In this document: positions 37,802 to 46,950 of the stretch, one piece after another
How positions within the stretch are numbered: the first letter of the stretch is position 1
Layout of the letters: every line of letters begins with the position of its first letter
Assembly (NCBI RefSeq): GCF_013402815.2
Contig: NZ_CP058601.1
Coordinates: 1,798,001 to 1,862,000 of the forward strand
Direction: 5' to 3'
Length of the DNA stretch: 64,000 nucleotides
Origin: Natrinema halophilum
GTDB taxonomy: Archaea > Halobacteriota > Halobacteria > Halobacteriales > Natrialbaceae
Position numbers and translations under genes: made by a program
Notes under the pieces: model-generated
Told to the model about the DNA's origin: nothing
Seen by the model: only the letters and a program-made list of their open reading frames with translations
Database searches by the model: none

Positions 37802-38134
37802 ATGACCGACAACGACACGACAGACACGATGGCCGACGTCAGCCACACCAATCCCGACACTGGAGAAACGGCTGGCCGGCTGTTCAATCGCGGCCCGACC
37901 GTCGCAGCTGACGGCGGTGAGCGAACCGCTGATTCGCGATCCTCGTCGGAGCAACGCTCCGACGGCGGGACACCGACGAGTGAGACAGCCGACGAGACCG
38001 ACGAGAGCACAGACGCGGCTGGAACGATGCGCGACGTCGACCACACGCCGCCGAAGGAAGCCGACGACGCGAACCGCGTCTTCGAACGCGGAACCGAGCA
38101 CGGACGACGGTCCGACACGGAAGTAGAGGAATGA
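37802..38134 (+). CDS. Small acidic protein with a duplicated motif, between ilvC and leuC
   Basis: 110 residues, about a quarter of them Asp/Glu. The protein is built of two copies of one motif joined by a Ser/Thr/Asp-rich linker. The N-terminal copy (about 10-30) is [13 protein letters not shown] then AGRLFNRG; the C-terminal copy (about 76-98) is [13 protein letters not shown] then ANRVFERG. No enzymatic domain or membrane segment is seen. It starts 16 bases after ilvC and overlaps leuC by 4 bases (ATGA), so it is made with the pathway enzymes. A scaffold or small regulatory partner is possible, but function is unknown. Confidence 0.75.
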   Translation: MTDNDTTDTMADVSHTNPDTGETAGRLFNRGPTVAADGGERTADSRSSSEQRSDGGTPTSETADETDESTDAAGTMRDVDHTPPKEADDANRVFERGTEHGRRSDTEVEE

Positions 38135-39552
38135 GTAAGAATACACTGTACGACAAGGTCTGGGATCGCCATAAGGTAACGACGCTGCCGACTGGACAGG
38201 ATCAGCTATTCGTCGGGCTCCACCTCATCCACGAGGTGACCAGCCCGCAGGCGTTCGGCATGCTCCGCGAGCGCGACCTCGAGGTCGCCTATCCCGAACT
38301 GACCCACGCGACGGTCGATCACATCGTCCCGACAGCCGACCAGTCCCGGCCCTACGAGGAGGACGCGGCCGAGGAGATGATGACCGAACTCGAGGAAAAC
38401 GTCCGCGAAGCGGGTATCGACTTTTCGGATCCGACGACGGGCGATCAGGGGATCGTCCACGTCATCGGACCGGAGCAGGGACTCACCCAACCCGGCAAGA
38501 CGATCGTCTGCGGAGACTCCCACACCTCGACTCACGGCGCCTTCGGTGCGCTCGCGTTCGGCATCGGGACCTCCCAGATTCGGGACGTACTCGCAACGGG
38601 CACCGTCGCGATGGAAAAACAGAAGGTTCGCAAGATTCAGGTCGACGGCGAACTCGGCGACGGTGTCGAGGCGAAAGACGTCATCCTCGAGATCATCCGC
38701 CGACTCGGCACGGAAGGTGGCGTCGGCTACGTCTACGAGTACGCCGGCGAAGCCATCGAGGGCCTCGGCATGGAGGGCCGAATGTCGATCTGCAACATGT
38801 CGATCGAAGGCGGTGCTCGTGCGGGCTACGTCAACCCCGACGAGACCACCTACGAATGGCTCGAGGACACCGACTACTTCCAGGAGAACCCGGAGAAATT
38901 CGACGAACTCAAACCCTACTGGGAGTCGATTCGGTCCGACGACGACGCCGAATACGACGACGTCGTCCACATCGACGCGGACGAACTCGAGCCGGTCGTC
39001 ACCTGGGGCACGACGCCCGGGCAAGGAGTCGGCGTCACGGAGCCGATCCCGACACCCGAAGAGTTGCCCGCCGACAAGCAAGACACCGCCCGACGCGCTC
39101 AAGAACACATGCGCGTCGAGCCCGGCGAGACGATGGAGGGATACGACATCGACGTCGCGTTCCTCGGGTCATGTACGAACGCGCGCCTCCCGGATCTGCG
39201 ACGCGCCGCCCGGATCATCGAGGGCCGCGAGGTCCACGACGACGTCCGCGCAATGGTCGTCCCCGGCAGCCAGCGCGTCCAGACCGCCGCCGAGGAAGAG
39301 GGGCTGAAGGACGTCTTCGAGGACGCCGGTTTCGAGTGGCGAAACGCCGGCTGTTCGATGTGTCTCGGCATGAACGAAGACCAACTCGAGGGCGACGAGG
39401 CCTGTGCCTCCTCCTCGAACCGGAATTTCGTCGGCCGACAGGGATCGAAAGACGGGCGGACCGTCCTGATGAACCCGCGGATGGTCGCCGCGGCGGCGAT
39501 CACCGGAGAAGTCACTGACGTACGCGACCTGAAGGAGGTGAACCTCGCATGA
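38131..39552 (+). CDS. leuC: 3-isopropylmalate dehydratase large subunit
   Basis: 473 residues. The aconitase-family 4Fe-4S ligands are C348 in [11 protein letters not shown] and C408/C411 in [27 protein letters not shown] near the N-terminus, [20 protein letters not shown], and [19 protein letters not shown] near the C-terminus are all in place. With LeuD it interconverts 2- and 3-isopropylmalate. It is coupled to both neighbours by 4-base ATGA overlaps. The segment at residues 235-320 is more acidic than in bacterial proteins, as expected for a halophile. Confidence 0.95.
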   Translation: MSKNTLYDKVWDRHKVTTLPTGQDQLFVGLHLIHEVTSPQAFGMLRERDLEVAYPELTHATVDHIVPTADQSRPYEEDAAEEMMTELEENVREAGIDFSDPTTGDQGIVHVIGPEQGLTQPGKTIVCGDSHTSTHGAFGALAFGIGTSQIRDVLATGTVAMEKQKVRKIQVDGELGDGVEAKDVILEIIRRLGTEGGVGYVYEYAGEAIEGLGMEGRMSICNMSIEGGARAGYVNPDETTYEWLEDTDYFQENPEKFDELKPYWESIRSDDDAEYDDVVHIDADELEPVVTWGTTPGQGVGVTEPIPTPEELPADKQDTARRAQEHMRVEPGETMEGYDIDVAFLGSCTNARLPDLRRAARIIEGREVHDDVRAMVVPGSQRVQTAAEEEGLKDVFEDAGFEWRNAGCSMCLGMNEDQLEGDEACASSSNRNFVGRQGSKDGRTVLMNPRMVAAAAITGEVTDVRDLKEVNLA

Positions 39553-40247
39553 GTCGCGAGGACGAACGAAGTGAATCCTCGGAACAGGCAAGCGGAGAGG
39601 AACGACCCGCGAGCCAGGACGAGGTCGAAATCCCAGAAGTCGACTACGTGTCGGGGTCGGGCGTTCCGATCCGCGGAAACGACATCGATACCGACCAGAT
39701 CATCCCCGCGCGATTCATGAAGGTCGTCACGTTCGACGGGCTCGGCGAGTTCGCGTTCTTCGACCTCCGGTTCGACGATACCGACGATCCGAAAGACCAC
39801 CCGATGAACGAAGACCGCTATCAGGATTCGTCGGTGATGGTTGTTAACTCGAACTTCGGCTGCGGATCCTCTCGCGAGCACGCGCCGCAGGCGCTGATGC
39901 GCTGGGGGATCGACGCCCTCATCGGCGAGAGCTTCGCGGAGATCTTCGCGGGGAACTGCCTCGCACTCGGTATCCCGACCGTGACAGCAGACAACGAAAC
40001 GATCGAAGAACTGCAGGACTGGGTCGATGCGAACCCCGACGGCGAGATCGAGATCGACGTCGAGGCAGAGACCGTTACCTACGGCGATCGGACGATCGAC
40101 GTGACCGTCGACGACGCCCAGCGCAAGGCCCTCGTCGAGGGGGTCTGGGACACGACGGCGTTGATGAAGTCCAACGCCGGCGCGGTTCGTGAGACGGCCC
40201 GGGAACTGCCGTACGTCGACGACGCGGCGATTCCGGACGCAGACTAA
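39549..40247 (+). CDS. leuD: 3-isopropylmalate dehydratase small subunit
   Basis: 232 residues. An acidic N-terminal extension of about 30 residues precedes the swivel domain: [20 protein letters not shown] with the substrate-binding region, [20 protein letters not shown], and [20 protein letters not shown]. The GSSREHA motif is the classic LeuD signature. It overlaps leuC by 4 bases. The extension is not part of the catalytic fold and may be a halophilic solubility tail. Confidence 0.95.
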   Translation: MSREDERSESSEQASGEERPASQDEVEIPEVDYVSGSGVPIRGNDIDTDQIIPARFMKVVTFDGLGEFAFFDLRFDDTDDPKDHPMNEDRYQDSSVMVVNSNFGCGSSREHAPQALMRWGIDALIGESFAEIFAGNCLALGIPTVTADNETIEELQDWVDANPDGEIEIDVEAETVTYGDRTIDVTVDDAQRKALVEGVWDTTALMKSNAGAVRETARELPYVDDAAIPDAD

Positions 40248-40253
40248 CGATCG

Positions 40254-40562
40254 TTGCTGATTCGATTTTGGTACCCAGTTCGAAACGTGCGACGAGAGCG
40301 CGTCGAGTCTCGGTACTCCCTCGAGGCAGTCGACCGCGCAGTGGTGGCAACGATTATCGACGAACGCGGCGCGTTCGAGGCGTCACTGATCGGGTATCTG
40401 GTTCCGATCGTCGTGACGGTGGTGGGTGTCGTCCTGCTCGACGAGTCGATCGGCGCGATAACACTCATTGGGTTCGGACTGGTCATAGTTGGGTTTTCGC
40501 TGCTCAAGCAGCGCGCGATCGCCGATGCGATGGAAACCAGCACTGGCGTCCGAAGCCCCTGA
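40254..40562 (+). pseudogene. C-terminal fragment of an EamA-type (DMT) transporter
   Basis: The frame becomes recognisable at about 40371 as FEASLIGYLVPIVVTVVGVV, then LDESIGAITLIGFGLVIVGF and SLLKQRAIADAME. That is the last two helices of a 10-helix EamA drug/metabolite transporter. The preceding 35 codons look non-native, and the other eight helices are missing. It is therefore a 5'-truncated remnant caught between leuD and leuB. It could be transcribed with the operon but cannot be a working transporter. Confidence 0.75.
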
Positions 40563-40693
40563 ACCGAGGTCAGTAATCGGATCTTTCGCTTCGAGATCGG
40601 CAATCGCGGACAGCTTCGGCTCGGCGAAGCGCTCTCCGACGCTCCAACGACGGTATCGATACTCTCTTTTCGGCTCCACCTCGATATCCGAGC

Positions 40694-41674
40694 ATGACTC
40701 ACGAAATTGCCGTCATTCCGGGCGACGGAATCGGACAGGAAGTGACACCCGCAGCGGTCGACGTCCTCGAGTCGCTCGAGCTCGGCTTCGAGTTCGTCGA
40801 GGGCGAGGCCGGTGACGCTGTTCGGGAGGAGACGGGCGAAGCGCTCCCGCAGGAGACGTACGATCTTGCGGCGTCGACGGATGCGACGCTGTTCGGCGCA
40901 GCCGGGGATTCGGCCGCGGACGTCATACTGCCGCTCCGGGAGGCGGTCGATTCGTTCGTCAACGTTCGACCCGCGAAGGCGTACCCGGGGATCGACGCCG
41001 TGCGTCCCGAGACGGACCTGGTCTTCCTCCGGGAGAACACCGAAGGTGTCTACGCCGGACACGAGGACCGCCTGTCGGAGGACGTATCGACGCTGACGCG
41101 CGTGGTGACGGAATCGGCCTCCGAACGACTGGCCGAATTTGCCTGTGACTACGTCTCCGGGACCGAACACGACGGGTTTACCATCGCCCACAAGGCAAAC
41201 GTCATGCGCGAGACGGACGGCCTCTTCCGCGACACCGTCAAATCGGTCGCCGAGGACAACGGCATCGAAACCGACGAAGTGCTGATGGATGCCTTCGCGA
41301 CCCACGTCTGTCTCGACCCCGAACAGTTCGACGTCGTCGTCTGTCCGAACCTCGCGGGCGACGTCCTCTCGGACCTCGCCGCCGGTCTCGTCGGCGGACT
41401 CGGCCTGCTCCCCTCGGCCAACATCGGTCCCGACCGCGCCCTGTTCGAGCCAGTCCACGGTACCGCACCCGACATCGCAGGCGACGGCCTCGCAAACCCC
41501 GCCGCGAAGATCATCTCCGCCGCCATGCTGCTCGAGTACCTCGGCTACGACGAGGAAGCCGACGCCGTCACCGAGGCCGTCGAGTCGACGCTCGCAGAAG
41601 GCCCACATACGCCCGATCTCGGCGGCGACGCATCGACCGAAGACGTAACCGAGGCGGTCATCGACCGGCTGTAG
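40694..41674 (+). CDS. leuB: 3-isopropylmalate dehydrogenase
   Basis: 326 residues. [20 protein letters not shown] is at the N-terminus. Substrate-binding [31 protein letters not shown] with the catalytic Lys, and [20 protein letters not shown] with the metal-binding aspartates follow. The NAD specificity loop lies around [20 protein letters not shown]. It oxidises and decarboxylates 3-isopropylmalate, the last leucine-specific step before transamination. It stands 446 bases after leuD because of the transporter fragment; a separate promoter is possible but no clear TATA box is seen. Confidence 0.94.
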   Translation: MTHEIAVIPGDGIGQEVTPAAVDVLESLELGFEFVEGEAGDAVREETGEALPQETYDLAASTDATLFGAAGDSAADVILPLREAVDSFVNVRPAKAYPGIDAVRPETDLVFLRENTEGVYAGHEDRLSEDVSTLTRVVTESASERLAEFACDYVSGTEHDGFTIAHKANVMRETDGLFRDTVKSVAEDNGIETDEVLMDAFATHVCLDPEQFDVVVCPNLAGDVLSDLAAGLVGGLGLLPSANIGPDRALFEPVHGTAPDIAGDGLANPAAKIISAAMLLEYLGYDEEADAVTEAVESTLAEGPHTPDLGGDASTEDVTEAVIDRL

Positions 41675-41737
41675 GCGACGTCGCACCTGCCTCGACACGG
41701 CCGGAGAATTATCCGGGGTGCTGTGGTATCGGGAGGC

Positions 41738-42820
41738 ATGACCCGGGACGACACCCTCGCCGGCGTCGATTCACGACGTATCGAAACCGACCGACTCGAG
41801 ACGCATTTTCTCGAAACGAGCGAATCAGATCTGACCACCGACGGGGGCGAGACGGTCGTCTTTCTCCACGGAAACGTCTCTTCGTCGCGGTTTTTCGAGG
41901 ACGTACTCCTCGAACTCCCGGATCGCCACCGTGCGATCGCGCCCGACCAGCGAGGACACGGCGATTCAGAGACGAAACCGGTCGACGCGACGAACGGGCT
42001 GGGCGACTTTGAAGCGGATCTCAACGCCCTCGTCGGAGCGCTCGACGTCGACGAACCGTACGTCCTCGTCGGCTGGTCCATCGGCGGCGGCGTCGCGATG
42101 CGGTACGCGATCGACCATCCGGAGGCCGTCGCAGCCCTCGTCCTCATCAACCCGCTCTCGCCGTACGGATTCGGCGGCACGAAAGACGTGGACGGAACGC
42201 CTTGCTTCGACGATTACGCCGGCGCCGGCGGCGGAACTGCAAACTGGGAATTCGTCTCGAGTCTTCAACACCGCGTTCGTGACGGTACCGCGGCGGTCTC
42301 GCCACGGAACATTTTGCGCACCTACTACGTCGATCCGACGCACGACTTCGACGACGACCGTGAAGAATCGTATCTGACCGGGATGCTCGATACGGCCACT
42401 GGGGACGAGAACTATCCGGGGTCGACGATCGAGAGCGATAACTGGCCAGGAACCGCGCCCGGCGACACAGGCGTCAACAACGCCATATCGCCGAAGTACT
42501 GTCGCCTCGAGGAGATCACAGGGATCGATCCCGCCGACAAGCCGCCGATCACGTGGATCCGCGGCGACACCGATCAGATCGTCTCGAACGCGTCCCTGTT
42601 CGACGTCGGGACGCTCGGCCGGATGGGCCACCTTCCGGAGTGGCCCGGCGAGGACGTCTTCCCGCCCCAGCCGATGGTCGACCAGACCCGTGCCGTCCTC
42701 GAGACCTACGTCGACCGCGGCGGTGAGTACGAAGAAATCGTCTTCGGAAACACCGGCCACACACCCCACGTCGAGGTGCCGGGTGACTTTCTGGATCGAC
42801 TCCAGGCGGTCCTCGGGTGA
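41738..42820 (+). CDS. Alpha/beta hydrolase
   Basis: 360 residues from the ATG at 41738; an in-frame GTG at 41723 is possible. Features are the oxyanion-side VVFLHGNVSSSRFFEDVLLE, the region APDQRGHGDSETKP, the nucleophile elbow VLVGWSIGGGVAMRYA, a late acid residue in TWIRGDTDQIVS, and the catalytic histidine in GNTGHTPHVEVP. The lid between about residues 150 and 250 is longer than in simple members. Substrate unknown; esterase, dehalogenase or C-C hydrolase activity are all possible. Its 3' end lies 30 bases from the convergent dphB. Confidence 0.85.
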   Translation: MTRDDTLAGVDSRRIETDRLETHFLETSESDLTTDGGETVVFLHGNVSSSRFFEDVLLELPDRHRAIAPDQRGHGDSETKPVDATNGLGDFEADLNALVGALDVDEPYVLVGWSIGGGVAMRYAIDHPEAVAALVLINPLSPYGFGGTKDVDGTPCFDDYAGAGGGTANWEFVSSLQHRVRDGTAAVSPRNILRTYYVDPTHDFDDDREESYLTGMLDTATGDENYPGSTIESDNWPGTAPGDTGVNNAISPKYCRLEEITGIDPADKPPITWIRGDTDQIVSNASLFDVGTLGRMGHLPEWPGEDVFPPQPMVDQTRAVLETYVDRGGEYEEIVFGNTGHTPHVEVPGDFLDRLQAVLG

Positions 42821-42849
42821 GCGACGTCTCGATCGAGAGAGCGACGGTG

Positions 42850-43674
42850 CTAGACGATATCGAGTGCAGCCCGGTCGGCATCGGCGAGTTCGACCAGCGC
42901 GTCGGCCTCGAGGTGGTGACACTCCCCCGGGATCACGAGCAGGTGCAGCGGATCGCCGAATTCCCGCGTCGCGAGTTCGGTCATCGTCCCGGCCTCGACG
43001 AGCGGACCGGGACTCCCGGCGCGAGCGACGACGACGCCGACGAGGTCGGGATACTCGGCGGCGAGCAGTTCAGCGCCGACGTCGGCCGTCATGAATTCGT
43101 CTCGATCGGCGGTGTCGTCGGAGTGCGACGCCTTCTGACTGCCGGCCGAACCCCGACCGACCTTGATGTCGAGATAAACGACGGTGTGAAGCCCGTCGGA
43201 TCGATTGTCGTCGATCGTCTCGGTCACGCTCGCGGGGAGGCCGTCGGCTCCGTGCGCGTAAGGGAACGGGAGGGTCGTCGACTTGCCGAAGCGGTAGTTC
43301 TGGAGCCCGGTGAGCGAGCTCGTGGCGGTCTGGGCGGTGACGCCGTGGATCACCCGCGTCTCGATGCCGCGGTCGTGGGCTCGCAACCTGAGATCGACGT
43401 GGGTCGTCGAGATCATCGTATCGCCCGCGGTCAGGAAGGCCACGTCTTCGGACTCGGCGGCGGCGAGGACGTCGTCGGGATGCTGTTCGACGCCCGCGCG
43501 GTCCCGCACCTCGATATCGGTGTCGTGGTATGACTCGAGGTCGTCGATCGTCGTCCCGATCAGTTCGCTAGTGTAGAACTCGGCGTAGGCGCGATCCGCT
43601 GCCCGGAGCGCGTCCCGGCCTTCGACGGTGATCGACCGTTCGTTGTAGAGTCCGAGGCCGATGAAGGTGAGCAT
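42850..43674 (-). CDS. dphB: Diphthine synthase
   Basis: 274 residues. MLTFIGLGLYNERSITVEG, FLTAGDTMISTTHVDLRLRA, VIHGVTAQTATSSLTGLQNY and RFGKSTTLPFPY are hallmark blocks of the Dph5/DphB SAM-dependent methyltransferase. It methylates the modified histidine of elongation factor 2 during diphthamide synthesis. A late VVARAGSPGPLVEAGTMTEL and LLVIPGECHHLEADAL complete the family pattern. The ATG at 43674 is supported by the conserved MLTFIGLGL start. Confidence 0.93.
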   Translation of the reverse strand: MLTFIGLGLYNERSITVEGRDALRAADRAYAEFYTSELIGTTIDDLESYHDTDIEVRDRAGVEQHPDDVLAAAESEDVAFLTAGDTMISTTHVDLRLRAHDRGIETRVIHGVTAQTATSSLTGLQNYRFGKSTTLPFPYAHGADGLPASVTETIDDNRSDGLHTVVYLDIKVGRGSAGSQKASHSDDTADRDEFMTADVGAELLAAEYPDLVGVVVARAGSPGPLVEAGTMTELATREFGDPLHLLVIPGECHHLEADALVELADADRAALDIV

Positions 43675-43702
43675 GGGGGTCGTAGTCCGAGCGCTCGGAA
43701 TA

Positions 43703-44165
43703 CGTTTTCGAGACGGGGCGCGCGTTCGTGTACGGGCTGACGTGGTAATCGGTATCGGCGATGGTGATCGCCTCGCCTTCGGCCGGTCGTGCCGGGTCGA
43801 TCAGCCGCTTTACTGTGACCATGCTGCAAGCCGGGCGAACAGCGGCGAAACCCTCGCTGTGGGCCTCATCGATCACTTCCCAGTCGATATCGATCGCGAA
43901 AATCACCGCTCGGACGACGACCTCGATCGCCGCGCCCGCCACCGCGAGCGCATCCGCCTCGGTTTCGGGCGTCCACACAGGCTGGGCGTACGGGTCGTCG
44001 GGGAGACGACGGATTTGTCTTCGTCGGTCGCCGTCGTGCCGAGGCGTAGCCGTGCGAGTCGGCACGGATGACGCGGGAGTAGCAACCGTCGATTCCCATC
44101 GATGTCGCCTCGAACGGGTTCTCCGTGCAGACGGAGACGGGGAGGGAAGCGAAAACCACTCCCAA
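43703..44165 (-). pseudogene. Frameshifted gene of unknown function between the Rieske gene and dphB
   Basis: On the minus strand a frame starting at 44165 has strong haloarchaeal codon bias (VFASLPVSVCTENPFEATSM, DGCYSRVIRADSHGYASA). At about 44038 the bias moves by one base to the frame RQIRRLPDDPYAQPVWTPET, AGAAIEVVVRAVIFAIDIDW and TIADTDYHVSPYTNARPVSK. Removing one base near TCGGCAC joins them into one protein of roughly 150 residues. Its C-terminal frame overruns the dphB start, so the true end is uncertain. I do not recognise the family. Confidence 0.4.
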
Positions 44166-44207
44166 ACGATCGCCGAAGCGGACCTCGGATCGGCCACTGG
44201 TTTCCGA

Positions 44208-44627
44208 TCAGAACCCGATGTGGGAGGTCGATTCGGGGCCGTCATCATCGTCTTCGGCGTCGGTCCCGCCTTCGTGAGCGAAGGTCACGCCGTCGTCGGT
44301 CAGGTAGACGATTTCGTCGTCGACGGTGATCTCGACGGCCGAAAGCGTCGTCTCGGCTGCCTCGCCGTTGTCACAGTATCCCGAACACGAATCGAACATG
44401 GACCCGTGTTTTGGACAGATGATCTGTCCGTCACGCATCGCCACGCCGCGGCCCGTATCGAACCGCTGGGCCTCGTGCGTACACCGGTTGATCCACGCTT
44501 CGATGCCGTCTTCGCAGGGCACGAGAATTGCTTCGTCCGGTTCTCCGTACTGATCTCGGATCGTAAACAGCCACGACCCCTCGTCGTGGACCGTCTCGAG
44601 CGTCGTGAGCCTCGTTCGGTCGCTCAT
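44208..44627 (-). CDS. Rieske [2Fe-2S] protein
   Basis: 139 residues. The Rieske ligands are C49 and H51 (RCTHEAQRF) and C71 and H74 (ICPKHGSMFD), with the usual spacing. A further C81/C85 pair in DSCSGYC follows. No membrane helix or signal peptide is present, so it is a soluble ferredoxin-type Rieske protein, with an acidic C-terminal tail. It probably carries electrons to an oxygenase or reductase that is not identifiable nearby. The frameshifted gene downstream may belong to the same transcript. Confidence 0.88.
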   Translation of the reverse strand: MSDRTRLTTLETVHDEGSWLFTIRDQYGEPDEAILVPCEDGIEAWINRCTHEAQRFDTGRGVAMRDGQIICPKHGSMFDSCSGYCDNGEAAETTLSAVEITVDDEIVYLTDDGVTFAHEGGTDAEDDDDGPESTSHIGF

Positions 44628-44701
44628 CTCACAAGGCGGGTACGGACAGCGACGGAAAAAATGCCACGACGGCCGTATCGCCGCCGCTATCGAACGCCGT
44701 G

Positions 44702-45553
44702 TTAGAGGACGAACGGGACGGGGAGTTCCGGTCGCGCGAGGAGGACGACGAGCCCCGAGATGAGCGACACGGCACCGATACCGACAGCGAGTTCTTCACC
44801 CCAGGACGGGAGGCGTTCTATCGTAACGGCCCCCGTTAGCGCGACCATCCAGACGAGGTTCATCTCGCCGAAGAAGATCATCACCAGGAAAAAGATGCCA
44901 AAACTCGTCAGGACGCACCGGACACCGTGGTTCAGCCCCCGTTGGAGCGCCCGTACTGGACCATCCGAGTGCGGAGCGACTGATTCACAGCACGTCCGTA
45001 AGAACGACCGCTTGAACCGCGACAGTTGGTATAGCCCGGTGAGAACGAGGACGCCACCGATGACCAAGTGTGTGTACTCCCGAGTGACACCGTAAATACC
45101 GCCCGGAAGGACCGCGTTGTAGAGGAGCGGAACGCACGCGGAGAGGAGCCAGACGACGTAGTAGCTACCGAGAAACGCGCCCAGCGCCCGCACCGCGCCG
45201 AGACCCGACCCACGGTACGCGGCGGCGTACTCCCGCGTGAAGCGCGTCATCGCCGGTTGCATCATCGCCCACATCATCACACCCCACATGATCGTATACC
45301 CGACGACCGCTTCGAGCGTTCCGACGTGGAACACGGCTCGTTCCATCGCACCGGGTGCGGCCATCGGAACGTCGGCCGTCATCATCAGCCACGTCATCCC
45401 CGGCATCGGGACGTGACCACCGTACAGGAGCAGCCACCACAGGACGTCAATACCGAGCATGGCGGCGACCACGGCGGTCGTTCGATCGGGATCGACCGAG
45501 AGGCGTTCCGTCGCATCCGCCACCGCAGATCGAAGCCGAAGCGATGCGCTCAT
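44702..45553 (-). CDS. DUF2182 membrane protein, predicted metal-binding
   Basis: 283 residues with about seven membrane helices. A Met-rich stretch (HVPMPGMTWLMMTADVPMAA) near residues 47-66, MWGVMMWAMMQPAMTRF, and a cytoplasmic RFKRSFLRTCCES loop are the DUF2182 pattern; the family is described as predicted metal-binding. The Met/His clusters would suit copper(I). A small copper-type chaperone gene lies 100 bases upstream on the same strand, so a joint role in metal handling is a reasonable inference. Confidence 0.85.
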   Translation of the reverse strand: MSASLRLRSAVADATERLSVDPDRTTAVVAAMLGIDVLWWLLLYGGHVPMPGMTWLMMTADVPMAAPGAMERAVFHVGTLEAVVGYTIMWGVMMWAMMQPAMTRFTREYAAAYRGSGLGAVRALGAFLGSYYVVWLLSACVPLLYNAVLPGGIYGVTREYTHLVIGGVLVLTGLYQLSRFKRSFLRTCCESVAPHSDGPVRALQRGLNHGVRCVLTSFGIFFLVMIFFGEMNLVWMVALTGAVTIERLPSWGEELAVGIGAVSLISGLVVLLARPELPVPFVL

Positions 45554-45653
45554 CGGTCGATTCCCCGCGCTCGAGCGCGTTCGAACGACTGTCTATCGGA
45601 GTCCATGTGACACATATCTCTCTCGAAGATCGATGTCGTGAATCCGGATGGCA

Positions 45654-45857
45654 CTATTCGAGCACGTCGTAGCCGGCTTTCTCGATCGCCTCCCGGACAC
45701 GAGGTTCCGCCGACGGATCCCCGTAGATCGTCACTCGACCGTTTGCAGCGTCGGCGTCGACCTTGCCGACGCCGGAGAGAACCGACACTGCGCCGGTGAT
45801 AACTATTTCACAGCCTTCACACGTCATAGCAGGAACCTCGATGGTGTATTCGTCCAT
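45654..45857 (-). CDS. Heavy-metal-associated (HMA) copper-chaperone-like protein
   Basis: 67 residues from the ATG at 45857. It has the beta-alpha-beta-beta-alpha-beta HMA fold: the metal loop AMTCEGCEIVI with C13 and C16, VLSGVGKVDADAANGRVTIY, and VREAIEKAGYDVLE. Such proteins bind Cu(I) through the CxxC pair and deliver it to transporters or enzymes. A TATA-like TTTATATCC on the minus strand (45884-45892) lies about 30 bases upstream, suggesting leaderless expression. DUF2182 follows downstream. Confidence 0.88.
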   Translation of the reverse strand: MDEYTIEVPAMTCEGCEIVITGAVSVLSGVGKVDADAANGRVTIYGDPSAEPRVREAIEKAGYDVLE

Positions 45858-45952
45858 GCTGCATCCGGACGAAGCGTCGATGGGATATAAATTGATGAAA
45901 TTCTGATATTTTCTGCAGTGAACGGTACAGAAGACTATACTTCCGACAGAAT

Positions 45953-46022
45953 CGATTCGCATGCTGGACACCTATCCCGCGACGGATCGATTCACATGCT
46001 GGATGCCTCTCCCGCGACGGAT
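45953..46022. repeat. Two tandem copies of a 35-bp unit
   Basis: Copies at 45953-45987 and 45988-46022 each run from CGATTC through ATGCTGGA to CCCGCGACGGAT, with a few mismatches, and a third copy begins (CGATTCC) before similarity ends. The block lies in the gap between the copper-chaperone gene and the membrane-protein gene and is not coding. Confidence 0.85.
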
Positions 46023-46158
46023 CGATTCCGGGTGACGTCGTCCCGTATCGTCTCGATCGAGTCGATATGCCCCCAGACGCATCGAATGCGGAACGTTCGA
46101 GCGGTTGTCGGGACGGCAACCGTCCCGTCACAACCCCGATCGCGACCGAGACGACCGT

Positions 46159-46716
46159 CTAACTGGCGGATATTCTCGTATCGTCGTTGGTCACCAGAAA
46201 CGCCGCTACGAGTATCAAAACCCCGTACACCGCCATGAGACAGCCGAAAGCGAAAAAGAGGGTTCGGAACGGTTCGTCCGTGTCCGGAGGTAAATCTGCC
46301 AGTATCACGCTCGCGGTCGTTGCACTGATGCCGCCCAGTTCGACGAACCGGGGCTCGTATCGACACAGATCCCAAGACGTGAGCGCAGAGAGTGACAACG
46401 AAAGCACCGCGACGCCGGCGGCACCAACAGCGAGTAGATTGGCAGTGGATTCGCCAGCCGCTACAAGTATGTATACCGCAGCAACCGCTGTTCCGGCACT
46501 CCCGATCGCGGCCACAGCGGCTCCGATTCGTCGTCTCTGCTCGTCGAAATTTCGCACGCCGACACCGACAAAGACGATACCGGAAGCACCAGTTACCGCT
46601 AGCGGACCGATCCCGCTCGTATAGCCCGGAAGGAAGAGAACACTCACCAGGCCGATAAGGGAGAGCCCAACGATACCGCATACGATCCCGACGGCTTGCT
46701 CGATTGAATGCCCCAT
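46159..46716 (-). CDS. Haloarchaeal membrane protein of unknown function
   Basis: 185 residues from the ATG at 46716; a TTG at 46743 would add nine residues. About six hydrophobic helices are present (for example AVGIVCGIVGLSLIGLVSVL, GAAVAAIGSAGTAVAAVYIL, FAFGCLMAVYGVLILVAAFL) with short loops and one longer loop containing SWDLCRYEPRFVELGG. No motif identifies a function. It stands alone and is divergent from trm5, with about 230 bases between starts. Confidence 0.65.
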   Translation of the reverse strand: MGHSIEQAVGIVCGIVGLSLIGLVSVLFLPGYTSGIGPLAVTGASGIVFVGVGVRNFDEQRRRIGAAVAAIGSAGTAVAAVYILVAAGESTANLLAVGAAGVAVLSLSLSALTSWDLCRYEPRFVELGGISATTASVILADLPPDTDEPFRTLFFAFGCLMAVYGVLILVAAFLVTNDDTRISAS

Positions 46717-46950
46717 CGGCGGCAATTGGTCGCTTCGATCCAATCAGTATACGTTTCCTAATATGCAGAAATAAATGGGGTACATCTCGTTCGAGACGAC
46801 TGGCGGACAGCCTGTTCGCTGTCCTGGGTTTTCCGGATGATCTCGCATCCAGCACGTACGGATTCGATATAGCGTGAGATGGTTCATCAGCGCGAGAACG
46901 GCCGACGACCGAAACGTCAGTGTTACGGCGACTCGACGGCCAGTTCGTGT

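Noticed and set aside
36608-38146. 512-codon minus-strand frame opposite ilvC and the small acidic protein
   Set aside because: It is antisense to genes with unmistakable homology; its Val/Arg-rich composition is the mirror of GC-rich third positions.
40244-41698. 484-codon minus-strand frame opposite leuB
   Set aside because: Antisense shadow of leuB and the transporter fragment; no recognisable motif.
43761-44705. 314-codon plus-strand frame across the Rieske region
   Set aside because: Opposite to the Rieske protein, which has all four cluster ligands on the minus strand.
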